Positions 1 through 6,102 of a DNA stretch of 7,148 bases are shown in pieces. Position 1 is the stretch's first letter. The number at the start of each line of letters is the position of its first letter. The notes beneath the pieces are model-generated. The model had not been told where the DNA came from. It made no database searches and saw nothing but the letters and a program-made list of their open reading frames with translations. The position numbers and the translations under genes are program-made. The DNA is from Oscillospiraceae bacterium. GTDB lineage: Bacteria > Bacillota > Clostridia > Oscillospirales > UBA929. The stretch lies in assembly GCA_009777685.1 (NCBI GenBank), contig WRLJ01000076.1, positions 1 to 7,148 on the forward strand, in the 5' to 3' direction.

Positions 1-42
1 AAGCGCAAGGACGGCGGGTACGGGATGATCAGCGGGACATAA
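1..42 (+). CDS. C-terminal end of an upstream gene (partial)
   Basis: Reading in frame 1 from the window edge gives 13 sense codons ending KDGGYGMISGT and then TAA at 40-42. The codons are GC-rich like the neighbouring genes, and the next gene starts 40 bases later on the same strand, so this is probably the tail of a gene in the same operon. The fragment is too short to assign a family. It could also be chance open frame, because 13 codons without a stop is weak evidence in GC-rich DNA. Confidence 0.4.
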   Translation, partial: KRKDGGYGMISGT

Positions 43-82
43 AAAATGCCCGCGGGCGGTTGACGCGGGGGAAGGCGTTGTT

Positions 83-1033
83 ATGGAACAGAGAAAATTT
101 TTATTCATCGTCAACCCCGCCGCCGGGATGCCCGGGGCGCGGGAACACGCCGTCGCTCTCATCCGCGCGCGCTGCGCGGAGCTGAAGCAGCCCTGCGAGA
201 TGGTGTTCACCGAATACCCCGGCCACGCCGCCAAGCTCGCGCTGGAACATACGGACAAGGAAAACGACTGGCTGGTGTTCGCCTGCGGCGGCGACGGCAC
301 GCTCAACGAGGTCGCCTGCGGCGCGGTGTACCGTCCCAATCTGGCGATCACCCACATCCCCTTCGGCACGGGCAACGACTTTATCCGCCTGTTCGACGAC
401 CCCGCCTCCATCGCGCGGATGGACGTCCTGCGCGGCTACGACCTGCTGGAGACGGATATCATCAAGGCTGGGGACCGGTTTTGCCTGAACACCTGCTGCA
501 TGGGCTTTGACGCCCGCAGCGCGGACCGGATGCAGCTGTACCGCCGCACCAAGCGGATCAACCCAAAAATCCCCTATAATCTGGGCGTCGCCACGGCCCT
601 GCTGGGCGGCCTGTCGCGCCGCTTCGCGCTGGATATCGACGGCGAAACCCTGGAGGGCCGCTACACCCTCGTGTCCATCATGAACGGGCGGTATTACGGC
701 GGCGGCTTCAACCCCGCGCCCCACGCCGTGCCCGACGACGGGCTGCTGGATATCGTGATCGTCAAGGCCGTTAACCTCGTGCAGTTCTCGCGGCTGATTA
801 CCCCCTACGCGCGCGGCGAGCATGACAAGCTGAAGGACTTTTTGATCCTGCGCCGGGGTGTGAATGTCCGCGTCAAAACCGTAAAGCCCATCCCCATTGC
901 CTTCGACGGAGAGATGGCGCACGCCGGGCAGCTGGATGTCACCGTTCTGCCGCGCCGCGTGAAATTCGCCGTCCCGAACGGCGTGAAATGGGTAAAACCG
1001 AGAGAAATATCAAGCATGGCGGAGAACGGGTGA
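83..1033 (+). CDS. diacylglycerol kinase family lipid kinase (DagK/YegS/BmrU type)
   Basis: This 316-aa soluble kinase is predicted to phosphorylate diacylglycerol or a related lipid with ATP at the inner face of the membrane, feeding lipid turnover. The N-terminal DAGK catalytic domain opens with FIVNPAAG (residues 8-15), carries the nucleotide-binding GGDGTLNEV (69-77) and has PFGTGNDF (93-100). The C-terminal beta-rich lobe shows NGRYYGGGF (201-209), DDGLLDI (218-224) and the DGE triplet (275-277) typical of the family. The length is normal (about 290-320 aa). The ATG at 83 is preceded by GGAAGG-type Shine-Dalgarno sequence at 70-75 with a 7-base spacer. Family assignment is firm. The lipid substrate (diacylglycerol, undecaprenol or another) cannot be read from the sequence. 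It lies just upstream of groESL but is separated from it by a dedicated promoter. Confidence 0.93.
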   Translation: MEQRKFLFIVNPAAGMPGAREHAVALIRARCAELKQPCEMVFTEYPGHAAKLALEHTDKENDWLVFACGGDGTLNEVACGAVYRPNLAITHIPFGTGNDFIRLFDDPASIARMDVLRGYDLLETDIIKAGDRFCLNTCCMGFDARSADRMQLYRRTKRINPKIPYNLGVATALLGGLSRRFALDIDGETLEGRYTLVSIMNGRYYGGGFNPAPHAVPDDGLLDIVIVKAVNLVQFSRLITPYARGEHDKLKDFLILRRGVNVRVKTVKPIPIAFDGEMAHAGQLDVTVLPRRVKFAVPNGVKWVKPREISSMAENG

Positions 1034-1059
1034 GATATTTTCCTGCCAATCGTATTTTT

Positions 1060-1125
1060 GGGCAATTTCGGCCGGATTTGGCAAAGCACACTGCTTGCGC
1101 CGCGGCCGGATTGCCCTTATTATAT
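1060..1125 (+). terminator. possible weak terminator of the lipid kinase gene, overlapping the groESL promoter
   Basis: GGGCAAT plus CGGCCG (1060-1074) is the inverted complement of CGGCCG plus ATTGCCC (1103-1116), with a 2-versus-1 base internal mismatch and a 28-base loop. The 3' arm runs directly into TTATTATAT (1117-1125). The long loop and interrupted T-tract make it a weak intrinsic terminator at best. The same bases hold the groESL -35 and -10 elements. Confidence 0.35.
1095..1123 (+). promoter_or_regulatory. groESL sigma-A promoter
   Basis: TTGCGC (1095-1100) and TATTAT (1118-1123) are separated by exactly 17 bases. The -10 matches 5 of 6 consensus positions and the -35 matches the leading TTG. 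The predicted start of transcription, near 1130, falls inside the CIRCE operator, which is the usual arrangement for HrcA repression. Confidence 0.7.
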
Positions 1126-1128
1126 GTA

Positions 1129-1155
1129 TTAGCACTCTCGGGCTAAGAGTGCTAA
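1129..1155 (+). promoter_or_regulatory. CIRCE operator (HrcA binding site)
   Basis: TTAGCACTC (1129-1137), a 9-base spacer (1138-1146) and GAGTGCTAA (1147-1155) form the perfect 9-9-9 CIRCE inverted repeat. In Firmicutes the repressor HrcA binds this element and represses groESL and dnaK operons until heat or unfolded-protein load removes it. Its position between the promoter and the groES ribosome binding site is standard. The hrcA gene is not in this window. Confidence 0.97.
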
Positions 1156-1181
1156 TGGAATGAATCAAGGAGGATCCAATG

Positions 1182-1466
1182 ATGAAGCTGAAACCCATTG
1201 AGGACCGGATCGTCATTAAGATGGTCGAGGCCGAGGAAACCACCAAGAGCGGCATTATCCTGACGGCGGGCGCCAAAGAGAAGCCGCAGATCGCGGAAGT
1301 GATCGCCGCCGGTCCCGGCGGGACCGTGGACGGCGAGGAGGTCAAAATGCAGGTCAAGGCCGGCGACAAGGTCGTCACCAGCAAGTATTCCGGCACCGAG
1401 ATCAAGATCGACGGCGAGGAATACATCATCGTGCGGCAAAAAGACATTCTGGCAATCGTTGAATAA
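1182..1466 (+). CDS. groES: co-chaperonin GroES (Hsp10)
   Basis: GroES forms the heptameric lid of the GroEL folding chamber in the cytosol. The protein is 94 aa, or 95 if the ATG at 1179 is used, which is the usual length. It shows the N-terminal KLKPIEDRIVIK strand, the mobile-loop region around ETTKSGIIL that contacts GroEL, the GPGG turn, the KAGDKVVTSKYSGTEIK segment and a C-terminal VRQKDILAIVE ending typical of Hsp10. Two adjacent ATG codons (1179 and 1182) are possible starts. AAGGAGG (1167-1173) is 5 bases from the first and 8 bases from the second, so I prefer 1182, giving the usual MKLKP start. The gene is followed after 12 bases by groEL in one CIRCE-controlled operon. Confidence 0.97.
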   Translation: MKLKPIEDRIVIKMVEAEETTKSGIILTAGAKEKPQIAEVIAAGPGGTVDGEEVKMQVKAGDKVVTSKYSGTEIKIDGEEYIIVRQKDILAIVE

Positions 1467-1478
1467 GGAGGAAGAAAG

Positions 1479-3110
1479 ATGGCTAAAGAAATTCTGTACG
1501 GCGAAAGAGCCCGTCAGGCGCTGGAGCGCGGCGTCGACCAGCTGGCGGACACCGTCCGCGTGACCTTGGGCCCCAAGGGCCGGAACGTGGTTCTGGACAA
1601 GAAGTTCGGCGCGCCGCTGATCACCAACGACGGTGTGACCATCGCCAAAGAGATCGAGCTGGACGACGCGTTTGAAAACATGGGCGCGCAGCTGGTCAAG
1701 GAAGTCGCCACCAAGACCAACGACGTGGCCGGAGACGGCACGACGACCGCCACCCTGCTGGCGCAGGCCATGGTCCGCGCGGGCATGAAGAACGTGGCCG
1801 CCGGCGCCAACCCCATGATCATGAAGAAGGGCATCGCCCAGGCTGTGGAGGCGGCGGTTGACGCCATCCAGAAGCAGAGCCAGTCCGTGGGCGGCAAAGA
1901 GGACATCGCGCGCGTCGGCACGGTCTCGTCCGGCGACGAGGTCATCGGCGCCCTGATCGCCGAGGCGATGGAGAAGGTGTCCAGCGATGGCGTCATCACC
2001 GTCGAGGAGTCCAAGACGGCCGAGACCTTCACCGAGGTCGTCGAGGGGATGCAGTTTGACCGCGGCTATGTGACGCCGTACATGGTCACCGACACCGAGA
2101 AGATGGAAGCCATCCTGGACGAGCCGCTGATTTTGATCACCGACAAGAAAATTTCCGGCGTGCAGGACATTCTGCCGCTGCTGGAGCAAATCGTGCAGAC
2201 CGGCAAGAAGCTGCTGATCGTCGCCGAGGACGTCGAGGGCGAGGCGCTGTCCACCCTGATCGTCAACCGTCTGCGCGGGACCTTCATCTGTGTCGCCGTC
2301 AAAGCCCCCGGCTTCGGCGACCGCCGCAAGGAAATGCTGCAGGACATCGCCATCCTGACCGGCGGCGAGGTCATCAGCGACGAGCTGGGCCTGGAGCTGA
2401 AGGAGACGCGCCTGACCCAGCTGGGCAAAGCGCGCCAGGTCAAGGTCAGCAAGGAAAACACCATCATCGTCGACGGGGCCGGCAGCAGTGACGCCATCAA
2501 GGCGCGCATCGCGCAGATCAAGGCCGCCATCGAAATCACGACCAGCGACTTCGACAAAGAGAAGCTCCAGGAGCGTCTGGCCAAGCTCAGCGGCGGCGTG
2601 GCGGTCATCAAGGTCGGCGCGGCCACCGAAATCGAGATGAAAGAAAAGAAGCTGCGCATCGAGGACGCGCTGAACGCCACGCGGGCGGCGGTCGAGGAAG
2701 GCATCGTCGCGGGCGGCGGCGCGGTATACGTCGCGGCGATTCCCGCTGTGAGCGCTCTGCTCGACAAGGCCGAGGGCGACGAGAAAACCGGCATCCAGAT
2801 CGTCGCGTCGGCCCTGAGCGACCCCCTGCGCCAGATCGCGGCCAACGCGGGTCTGGAAGGCAGCGTGATTCTGGACAAGGTCATTACGGCCAACAAACCC
2901 GGCTGGGGCTTTGACGTTCTGGGCGAGAAGTATGTCGACATGATCAAGACCGGCATCGTCGACCCGACCAAGGTTACGCGCATCGCGCTGCAAAACGCGG
3001 CGTCGGTCGCCTCGCTGGTGCTGACGACCGAGTCTCTCGTGGCCGATAAAAAGGAACCCCCCGCTCCGGCAGCGCCCGGCGGCGGCATGGGCGGCATGGA
3101 CATGTACTAA
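1479..3110 (+). CDS. groEL: chaperonin GroEL (Hsp60)
   Basis: GroEL is the 14-subunit ATP-driven folding chamber that works with GroES. The protein is 543 aa, full length for the family. The equatorial ATP site is intact: TLGPKGRNV (29-37), Asp51 in ITNDG, GDGTTTAT (85-92) with Asp86, and the catalytic Asp396 in RIEDALNATRAAVEEG, followed by AGGG (411-414). The apical domain has the usual PYMVT and KAPGFGDRRK segments. The C-terminus is the flexible Gly/Met tail, here GGGMGGMDMY. The ATG at 1479 follows AAGGAGG (1465-1471, overlapping the groES stop codon) with a 7-base spacer. It is co-transcribed with groES under CIRCE control and ends just before a strong terminator. No anomalies were seen. 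Confidence 0.99.
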   Translation: MAKEILYGERARQALERGVDQLADTVRVTLGPKGRNVVLDKKFGAPLITNDGVTIAKEIELDDAFENMGAQLVKEVATKTNDVAGDGTTTATLLAQAMVRAGMKNVAAGANPMIMKKGIAQAVEAAVDAIQKQSQSVGGKEDIARVGTVSSGDEVIGALIAEAMEKVSSDGVITVEESKTAETFTEVVEGMQFDRGYVTPYMVTDTEKMEAILDEPLILITDKKISGVQDILPLLEQIVQTGKKLLIVAEDVEGEALSTLIVNRLRGTFICVAVKAPGFGDRRKEMLQDIAILTGGEVISDELGLELKETRLTQLGKARQVKVSKENTIIVDGAGSSDAIKARIAQIKAAIEITTSDFDKEKLQERLAKLSGGVAVIKVGAATEIEMKEKKLRIEDALNATRAAVEEGIVAGGGAVYVAAIPAVSALLDKAEGDEKTGIQIVASALSDPLRQIAANAGLEGSVILDKVITANKPGWGFDVLGEKYVDMIKTGIVDPTKVTRIALQNAASVASLVLTTESLVADKKEPPAPAAPGGGMGGMDMY

Positions 3111-3120
3111 ACGCAACCGC

Positions 3121-3158
3121 AACAAACCCCCGCTGCCGGACGGCAGCGGGGGTTTGTT
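3121..3158. terminator. strong intrinsic terminator, probably bidirectional
   Basis: A perfect 18-bp inverted repeat (3121-3138 with 3141-3158) surrounds a 2-base centre. The GC-rich core is CCCCCGCTGCCG, and A-rich/T-rich ends provide a U-tract in either direction (GTTTGTTTG on the + strand). It lies 10 bases after the groEL stop and 24 bases beyond the stop of the converging - strand gene, so it can serve both operons. Confidence 0.9.
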
Positions 3159-3182
3159 TGGCGGCGTGGCGTCCGTTGCGGA

Positions 3183-3689
3183 TCAGCGGCCGGCATCCCG
3201 AAGGAGGGTTTTCTTCAGCTTGGCTTTATCCAGAGCGGCGGCGAAAACCAGGAACAGCACCGCGCTCCCCGCCGCCTGGAGGGTATCGCCGGGCAGTCCG
3301 GCCATCGCGCCCGGCCAGCCGAAAAGGATCCGTCCGGCCATGAAATAGCCGGCAACGGTGATCGCTCCGGCCGGAAAAACCATCATCGCGTTTCTCCGGG
3401 TCAGGATCGTATCGCTTTTCGGGGTGAACGGCAGGGTGATCAGCGCCTTGATCATCAGGGTCGGAAGGATGTAAACGGCATAGCCCCCCAGAGCGTCCGA
3501 CAGCGCCCCGGCGACCGCCGCGGCCAGAGCCGCGTAAGGAAAGGGCAGGACGCAGGCGGCCAGATAGATCACGCTGTCCCCCAGGTGAAGGTATCCGTTT
3601 CCCACCGGAATTTTCCCCAATGACGTAAGCGCAAGCGTCATGGCGGCCAACACGGCGGACAGAGCCAGCCGCTTTATGGGACGGTTCAT
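3183..3689 (-). CDS. ECF transporter S component-like membrane protein
   Basis: This small hydrophobic integral membrane protein (168 aa) resembles substrate-binding S components of energy-coupling factor transporters, which pair with shared EcfA/EcfA'/EcfT modules to import vitamins or other micronutrients. Features seen are a positively charged start (MNRPIKR), about five or six hydrophobic segments, the GYLHLGDSVIYLAA signature (32-45) after the first helix, and a helix ending in GALSDALGGY (61-70). These fit the PF07155/TIGR04002-like group. The substrate cannot be told. I chose the ATG at 3689 because AGAAGG lies 9 bases upstream. A GTG at 3710 would add seven residues but would consume that ribosome binding site. 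It lies 34 bases after the ABC transporter gene in the same operon. No EcfA or EcfT is encoded here. Confidence 0.8.
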   Translation of the reverse strand: MNRPIKRLALSAVLAAMTLALTSLGKIPVGNGYLHLGDSVIYLAACVLPFPYAALAAAVAGALSDALGGYAVYILPTLMIKALITLPFTPKSDTILTRRNAMMVFPAGAITVAGYFMAGRILFGWPGAMAGLPGDTLQAAGSAVLFLVFAAALDKAKLKKTLLRDAGR

Positions 3690-3723
3690 TGGATTTTGCC
3701 TTCTTTCCACACGGTTTTCCGGG

Positions 3724-5496
3724 TCATCCCGTCATCTGGGACGTATACAGCTTCCAATACAGCCCCTTTTTCGCCATCAGCTCTTCGTGCGCGCCCATTT
3801 CGGCGATCCGCCCGCTTTCGATGTAAAATATCTTCGTGCAGTTCTTGATCGTCGACAGCCTGTGCGCCACGATAAACGACGTGCGTCCCTCCAGCAGGCG
3901 CGCGATGCCGTCCTGCACCAGACGCTCGGTGTGCGTGTCGATGGAGCTGGTCGCCTCGTCCAAAATCAGGACGCGCGGGTCGGACAGCATGGTGCGGGCG
4001 AAGCTGAGAAGCTGCCGCTGGCCGGCGGACAGGCCCTCGCCGCGCTCGTCCACCCGTGTATGGTAGCCGTCCGGCAAGCGCTCGATAAACTCGTCGGCGT
4101 GGACCGCGCGCGCGGCGGCGACACATTCCCCGTCCGTCGCGTCCAGACGCCCGTAGCGGATATTTTCGATGATATTGCCCGAAAAAATGAAGGTGTCCTG
4201 CAGCATGATGCCCATCTGCCGCCGCAGGGAGGCAAGGGAGACCTCGGCAATATCATGCCCGTCGACATAGATCGTGCCCTCCGGCAGCTCATAAAACCGC
4301 GCCAGCAGGTTGATGATCGTGGATTTGCCCGACCCCGTGGGGCCGACCAGCGCAATGCTCTCGCCCTCCAGCGCCTCGAAGGTCACACGGTCCAGCACCG
4401 GCACGCCCGGCTCGTAGGAAAAACCGGCCTCCATAAACGTGATGTTGCCCTGCACCGGCGGCAAGGTGTATGCCCCCTCGCGGTCCGTGACCGTCACCGG
4501 CTCGTCGAGCACCTGAAAAATACGCTCCAGATACGCGACGGTGGTCAGCAGATTGTTGTAGATGCCGCCGAGGTTCTGGATCGGCCCCCAGAACATGCCG
4601 GTATACGCCGCCATGCCGATGACCACGCCCAGCTCCAGCCCTTCGCCCAGCATCGCCACGCCGGCCATGTAGATGGCCGCGACGACGACCTTGGACAGAA
4701 ACGCCGTCGTCGGCCACATGCTGTGTACATAGCGCACGGCGGTCATCCAGTACCGCCGGTTTTCCTTCAGCAGACCGTCCATGATCTCCTCGTTATCGGC
4801 CTCGCGCGTGAAGGTCTGGGTCACGCGGACGCCGCCGACATTCTCGGCGAGGTAGGCGGTCATATTGGACTGCTTGTTGGAAAACCGCTGCCACGCCTTG
4901 CGCTGGCGGGGGCGGATGAAAAAGATGTACACCGAGAAGGGCGGCAGGCTGGCCAGCATGACCCACGTCAGCTGCGGCGAGGTCGTAAAGGCGAACCCCA
5001 CGATAAACGCCAGCGACACCAGCTCCAGCACGATGTTGACCAAGCCGGAGGAGAGAAAGTCCGCCACGGCGTTAACATAGTTGACCACGCGCACGAGGAT
5101 TTTTCCGGCGGGGCGGCTGTCGTAGTAGTCAAACGGGAGCCGCTGGAGGTGTTCAAACAGGTCTGAGCGGATGCGCGTGATGACGCCCTGCCCGATGGCC
5201 GCGCTCAGGCGGCTGCGCGCGCGCCGGCACAGAACGACCGCGACGCTGATGGCGATCAGGGCGCCGCCGACCAGCAGCATCCCGCGGATATCCTTCGCCG
5301 GGATCAGCGTGTCGATCACATAAATGGTCAGCTTGGGAACGATCAGGCCCAGCAGTACCGCCGCGGCGCTGATGAGAAAGGCGGCGGTCAGACTGCCGCG
5401 GTAGAGGAGTATGTACCGCATGGCGCGTTTGAGGTGCTTCCAGTCAAACGGGGCGTCCAGCTCCTCGTCCACGTTGAAGGTATTTCGTTTGGCCAA
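3724..5496 (-). CDS. ABC transporter, half-size exporter (transmembrane plus ATPase)
   Basis: This 590-aa type IV ABC exporter half-transporter (MsbA/LmrA/BmrA-like) is expected to dimerise in the membrane and export a lipid, drug or peptide using ATP. The N-terminal transmembrane domain spans about 33-305, with hydrophobic segments near 33-60, 75-90, 150-190 and 265-305. The nucleotide-binding domain has Walker A GPTGSGKST (385-393), Q-loop Gln433, signature LSAGQ (489-493), Walker B VLILDEA (509-515) with catalytic Glu514, and the H-loop His545 (AHRLS), so it should be catalytically competent. The open frame extends upstream to an ATG at 5631, but a promoter at 5521-5549 lies inside that extension. 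A TTG at 5496 sits 9 bases after AGAAGG, so I take TTG as the start. Substrate unknown; the neighbour is an S-component-like protein. Confidence 0.92.
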   Translation of the reverse strand: MAKRNTFNVDEELDAPFDWKHLKRAMRYILLYRGSLTAAFLISAAAVLLGLIVPKLTIYVIDTLIPAKDIRGMLLVGGALIAISVAVVLCRRARSRLSAAIGQGVITRIRSDLFEHLQRLPFDYYDSRPAGKILVRVVNYVNAVADFLSSGLVNIVLELVSLAFIVGFAFTTSPQLTWVMLASLPPFSVYIFFIRPRQRKAWQRFSNKQSNMTAYLAENVGGVRVTQTFTREADNEEIMDGLLKENRRYWMTAVRYVHSMWPTTAFLSKVVVAAIYMAGVAMLGEGLELGVVIGMAAYTGMFWGPIQNLGGIYNNLLTTVAYLERIFQVLDEPVTVTDREGAYTLPPVQGNITFMEAGFSYEPGVPVLDRVTFEALEGESIALVGPTGSGKSTIINLLARFYELPEGTIYVDGHDIAEVSLASLRRQMGIMLQDTFIFSGNIIENIRYGRLDATDGECVAAARAVHADEFIERLPDGYHTRVDERGEGLSAGQRQLLSFARTMLSDPRVLILDEATSSIDTHTERLVQDGIARLLEGRTSFIVAHRLSTIKNCTKIFYIESGRIAEMGAHEELMAKKGLYWKLYTSQMTG

Positions 5497-5520
5497 GGGA
5501 ATCAGCCTTCTTTCGCGGCG

Positions 5521-5549
5521 AGTATAGCACAATACGGCGGGAAAAGCAA
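5521..5549 (-). promoter_or_regulatory. sigma-A promoter for the ABC transporter / S-component operon
   Basis: On the - strand, TTGCTT (5549-5544) and TATACT (5526-5521) are separated by 17 bases. Transcription would begin near 5514, only about 18 bases before the TTG start at 5496, leaving just enough room for the AGAAGG ribosome binding site. This strongly disfavours the longer open frame starting at 5631. Confidence 0.75.
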
Positions 5550-5578
5550 GCCCCAAAAGCGTCATGGCGGGGGAAAGA

Positions 5579-5630
5579 GTAGGGACTCCATATATGGCGT
5601 CCGCGGGCGGCCGGGACGGTCGCCCCTGCA
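5579..5630. repeat. intergenic palindromic repeat-like element
   Basis: Two adjacent inverted repeats form a compact unit. The first is GGAC-T-CCATATATGG-C-GTCC (5583-5602), a 10-base perfect palindrome flanked by a 4-bp stem. The second is GGGCGGCCG (5605-5613) paired with CGGTCGCCC (5617-5625) around GGA, with one mismatch. The ends GTAGGGAC (5579-5586) and GTCGCCCCTGC (5619-5629) are roughly inverted copies of each other, as in small MITE- or REP-like elements common between genes of GC-rich Clostridia. Only one copy is in the window, so repetition is not demonstrated. Confidence 0.4.
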
Positions 5631-5729
5631 ACCGGCGTAAACCTTTAGATTGTACATTGTGCTACAGGACACGCCGCCACCCCCACACCCCCACCGCAAA
5701 AATATTTTCACAAATTTCAAAAAACCCCT

Positions 5730-5758
5730 TTGACATATCCAGTAGAACCCTGTATAAT
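5730..5758 (+). promoter_or_regulatory. perfect-consensus sigma-A promoter
   Basis: TTGACA (5730-5735), a 17-base spacer and TATAAT (5753-5758) match the sigma-A consensus at all 12 positions, preceded by an A/T-rich stretch (5697-5724) that could act as an UP-like element. The predicted start is near 5765. There is no other convincing promoter between here and the peptide gene at 6103, so this probably drives both the structured leader and, by read-through, the RiPP-like genes. Confidence 0.85.
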
Positions 5759-5764
5759 GAATAT

Positions 5765-6039
5765 CGTACGGGAGTCGGCTTGCGCAAAACGCGCAAGACA
5801 GGGCCCCCGCGGCAGCCTTTGGTGCGTCCAACATCAAAGACCTGCGAAGGTGAAGAGCCCACCTTACGCAACCGTTTCCGGCGCCGCGAGCGCACACACA
5901 TTATACACCCGGCGTACTTCTGTGTCAAGAGGGTGATAATGGCTCATCCGGGACGGGCAGTCCGCGAAGTTTTTCGCGCATGTCGTAAGGGAAAAGGCGG
6001 CGTTATGTCGCCCTCACCTGCGGCGTGCGCTTTGTTTTT
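5765..6039 (+). ncRNA. structured leader RNA or small RNA of unrecognised family
   Basis: The roughly 275-base transcript from the consensus promoter to the terminator is rich in good helices. GTACG (5766-5770) can pair with CGTAC (5913-5917), closing a domain. Inside it are CTTGCGC/GCGCAAG (5779-5785 with 5791-5797, loop AAAAC), GTGCGT/GCGCAC (5822-5827 with 5890-5895), and a 10-bp arm TGCG-AAGGTG/CACCTT-A-CGCA (5843-5870) with one bulged A. Downstream are GGGTGA/TCATCC (5931-5936 with 5944-5949) and CGCGAA/TTCGCG (5963-5978). I compared it by eye with T-box, SAM-I, lysine, glycine, cobalamin, TPP, M-box, guanidine-I, c-di-AMP, SRP, RNase P and 6S RNA and saw no convincing match. It may be a cis-regulatory leader of the peptide operon or an independent sRNA. 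Confidence 0.45.
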
Positions 6040-6058
6040 GTGCAAAATTCCCGCGTGA
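5939..6058 (+). CDS. possible 39-codon small ORF within the leader (low confidence)
   Basis: An ATG at 5939 follows AAGAGGG (5927-5933) by 5 bases and opens a 39-residue frame ending in TGA at 6056-6058. The peptide starts MAHPGRAVREVFRACRKGKGG, is Arg/Lys-rich in its first half and hydrophobic later (ACALFLCKIP). Its ribosome binding site lies inside a potential hairpin (5931-5949), and its codons cover the terminator (5976-6039), so translation would affect the RNA fold, as leader peptides do. There is no homology I recognise, and the frame may be chance within GC-rich structured RNA. Confidence 0.2.
   Translation: MAHPGRAVREVFRACRKGKGGVMSPSPAACALFLCKIPA
5976..6039 (+). terminator. probable intrinsic terminator upstream of the peptide gene (attenuator candidate)
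   Basis: GCGCATG (5976-5982) pairs with CGTGCGC (6024-6030), 7 bp with one G-T wobble, enclosing an inner hairpin GGCGGC/GTCGCC (5996-6001 with 6007-6012, loop GTTAT). The 3' arm is followed immediately by TTTGTTTTT (6031-6039). The 5' arm shares bases 5976-5978 with the alternative hairpin CGCGAA/TTCGCG (5963-5978), so the two folds compete, as in attenuators. The large enclosed region makes it less certain than a simple hairpin. Confidence 0.5.
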
Positions 6059-6102
6059 GCCGGTTCCCGATCCCAAAAAAATAAAAGAAAGAGGTCATGT
6101 AC

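Noticed and set aside
48..69. GC-rich hairpin CCCGCG/CGCGGG before the lipid kinase gene as a terminator
   Set aside because: There is no T-tract after it and it runs into the kinase ribosome binding site. It could be a chance GC-rich pairing.
101..922. 273-codon - strand frame opposite the lipid kinase
   Set aside because: Shadow of a well-supported kinase gene, with low-complexity Ala/Gly/Val/Arg content.
1152..3125. 657-codon open frame on the - strand opposite groES-groEL, plus shorter antisense frames in the same place
   Set aside because: It lies wholly antisense to two unmistakable chaperonin genes. Its composition (many His, Arg, Asp, Gly, Leu) is that of a GC-rich shadow frame, and it has no recognisable motif.
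3640..5166. 508-codon open frame on the + strand opposite the ABC transporter
   Set aside because: The opposite strand holds Walker A, signature, Walker B and H-loop motifs in order, so this is a shadow frame rich in Arg/His/Gln with no domain.
5497..5631. N-terminal extension of the ABC transporter to ATG at 5631
   Set aside because: It contains the operon promoter and the repeat element, there is no ribosome binding site at 5631, and the extra 45 residues do not look like an exporter N-terminus.
5730..5936. 68-codon + strand frame overlapping the promoter and leader
   Set aside because: Its start lies within the -35 element, it has no ribosome binding site, and its sequence is explained by RNA helices.
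5765..6039. Identification of the leader as 6S RNA, T-box or a known riboswitch
   Set aside because: A few local resemblances exist (for example CCTGCGGCG near the 3' end, as in 6S RNA), but none of the defining consensus boxes or the overall 6S bubble architecture could be found by eye.
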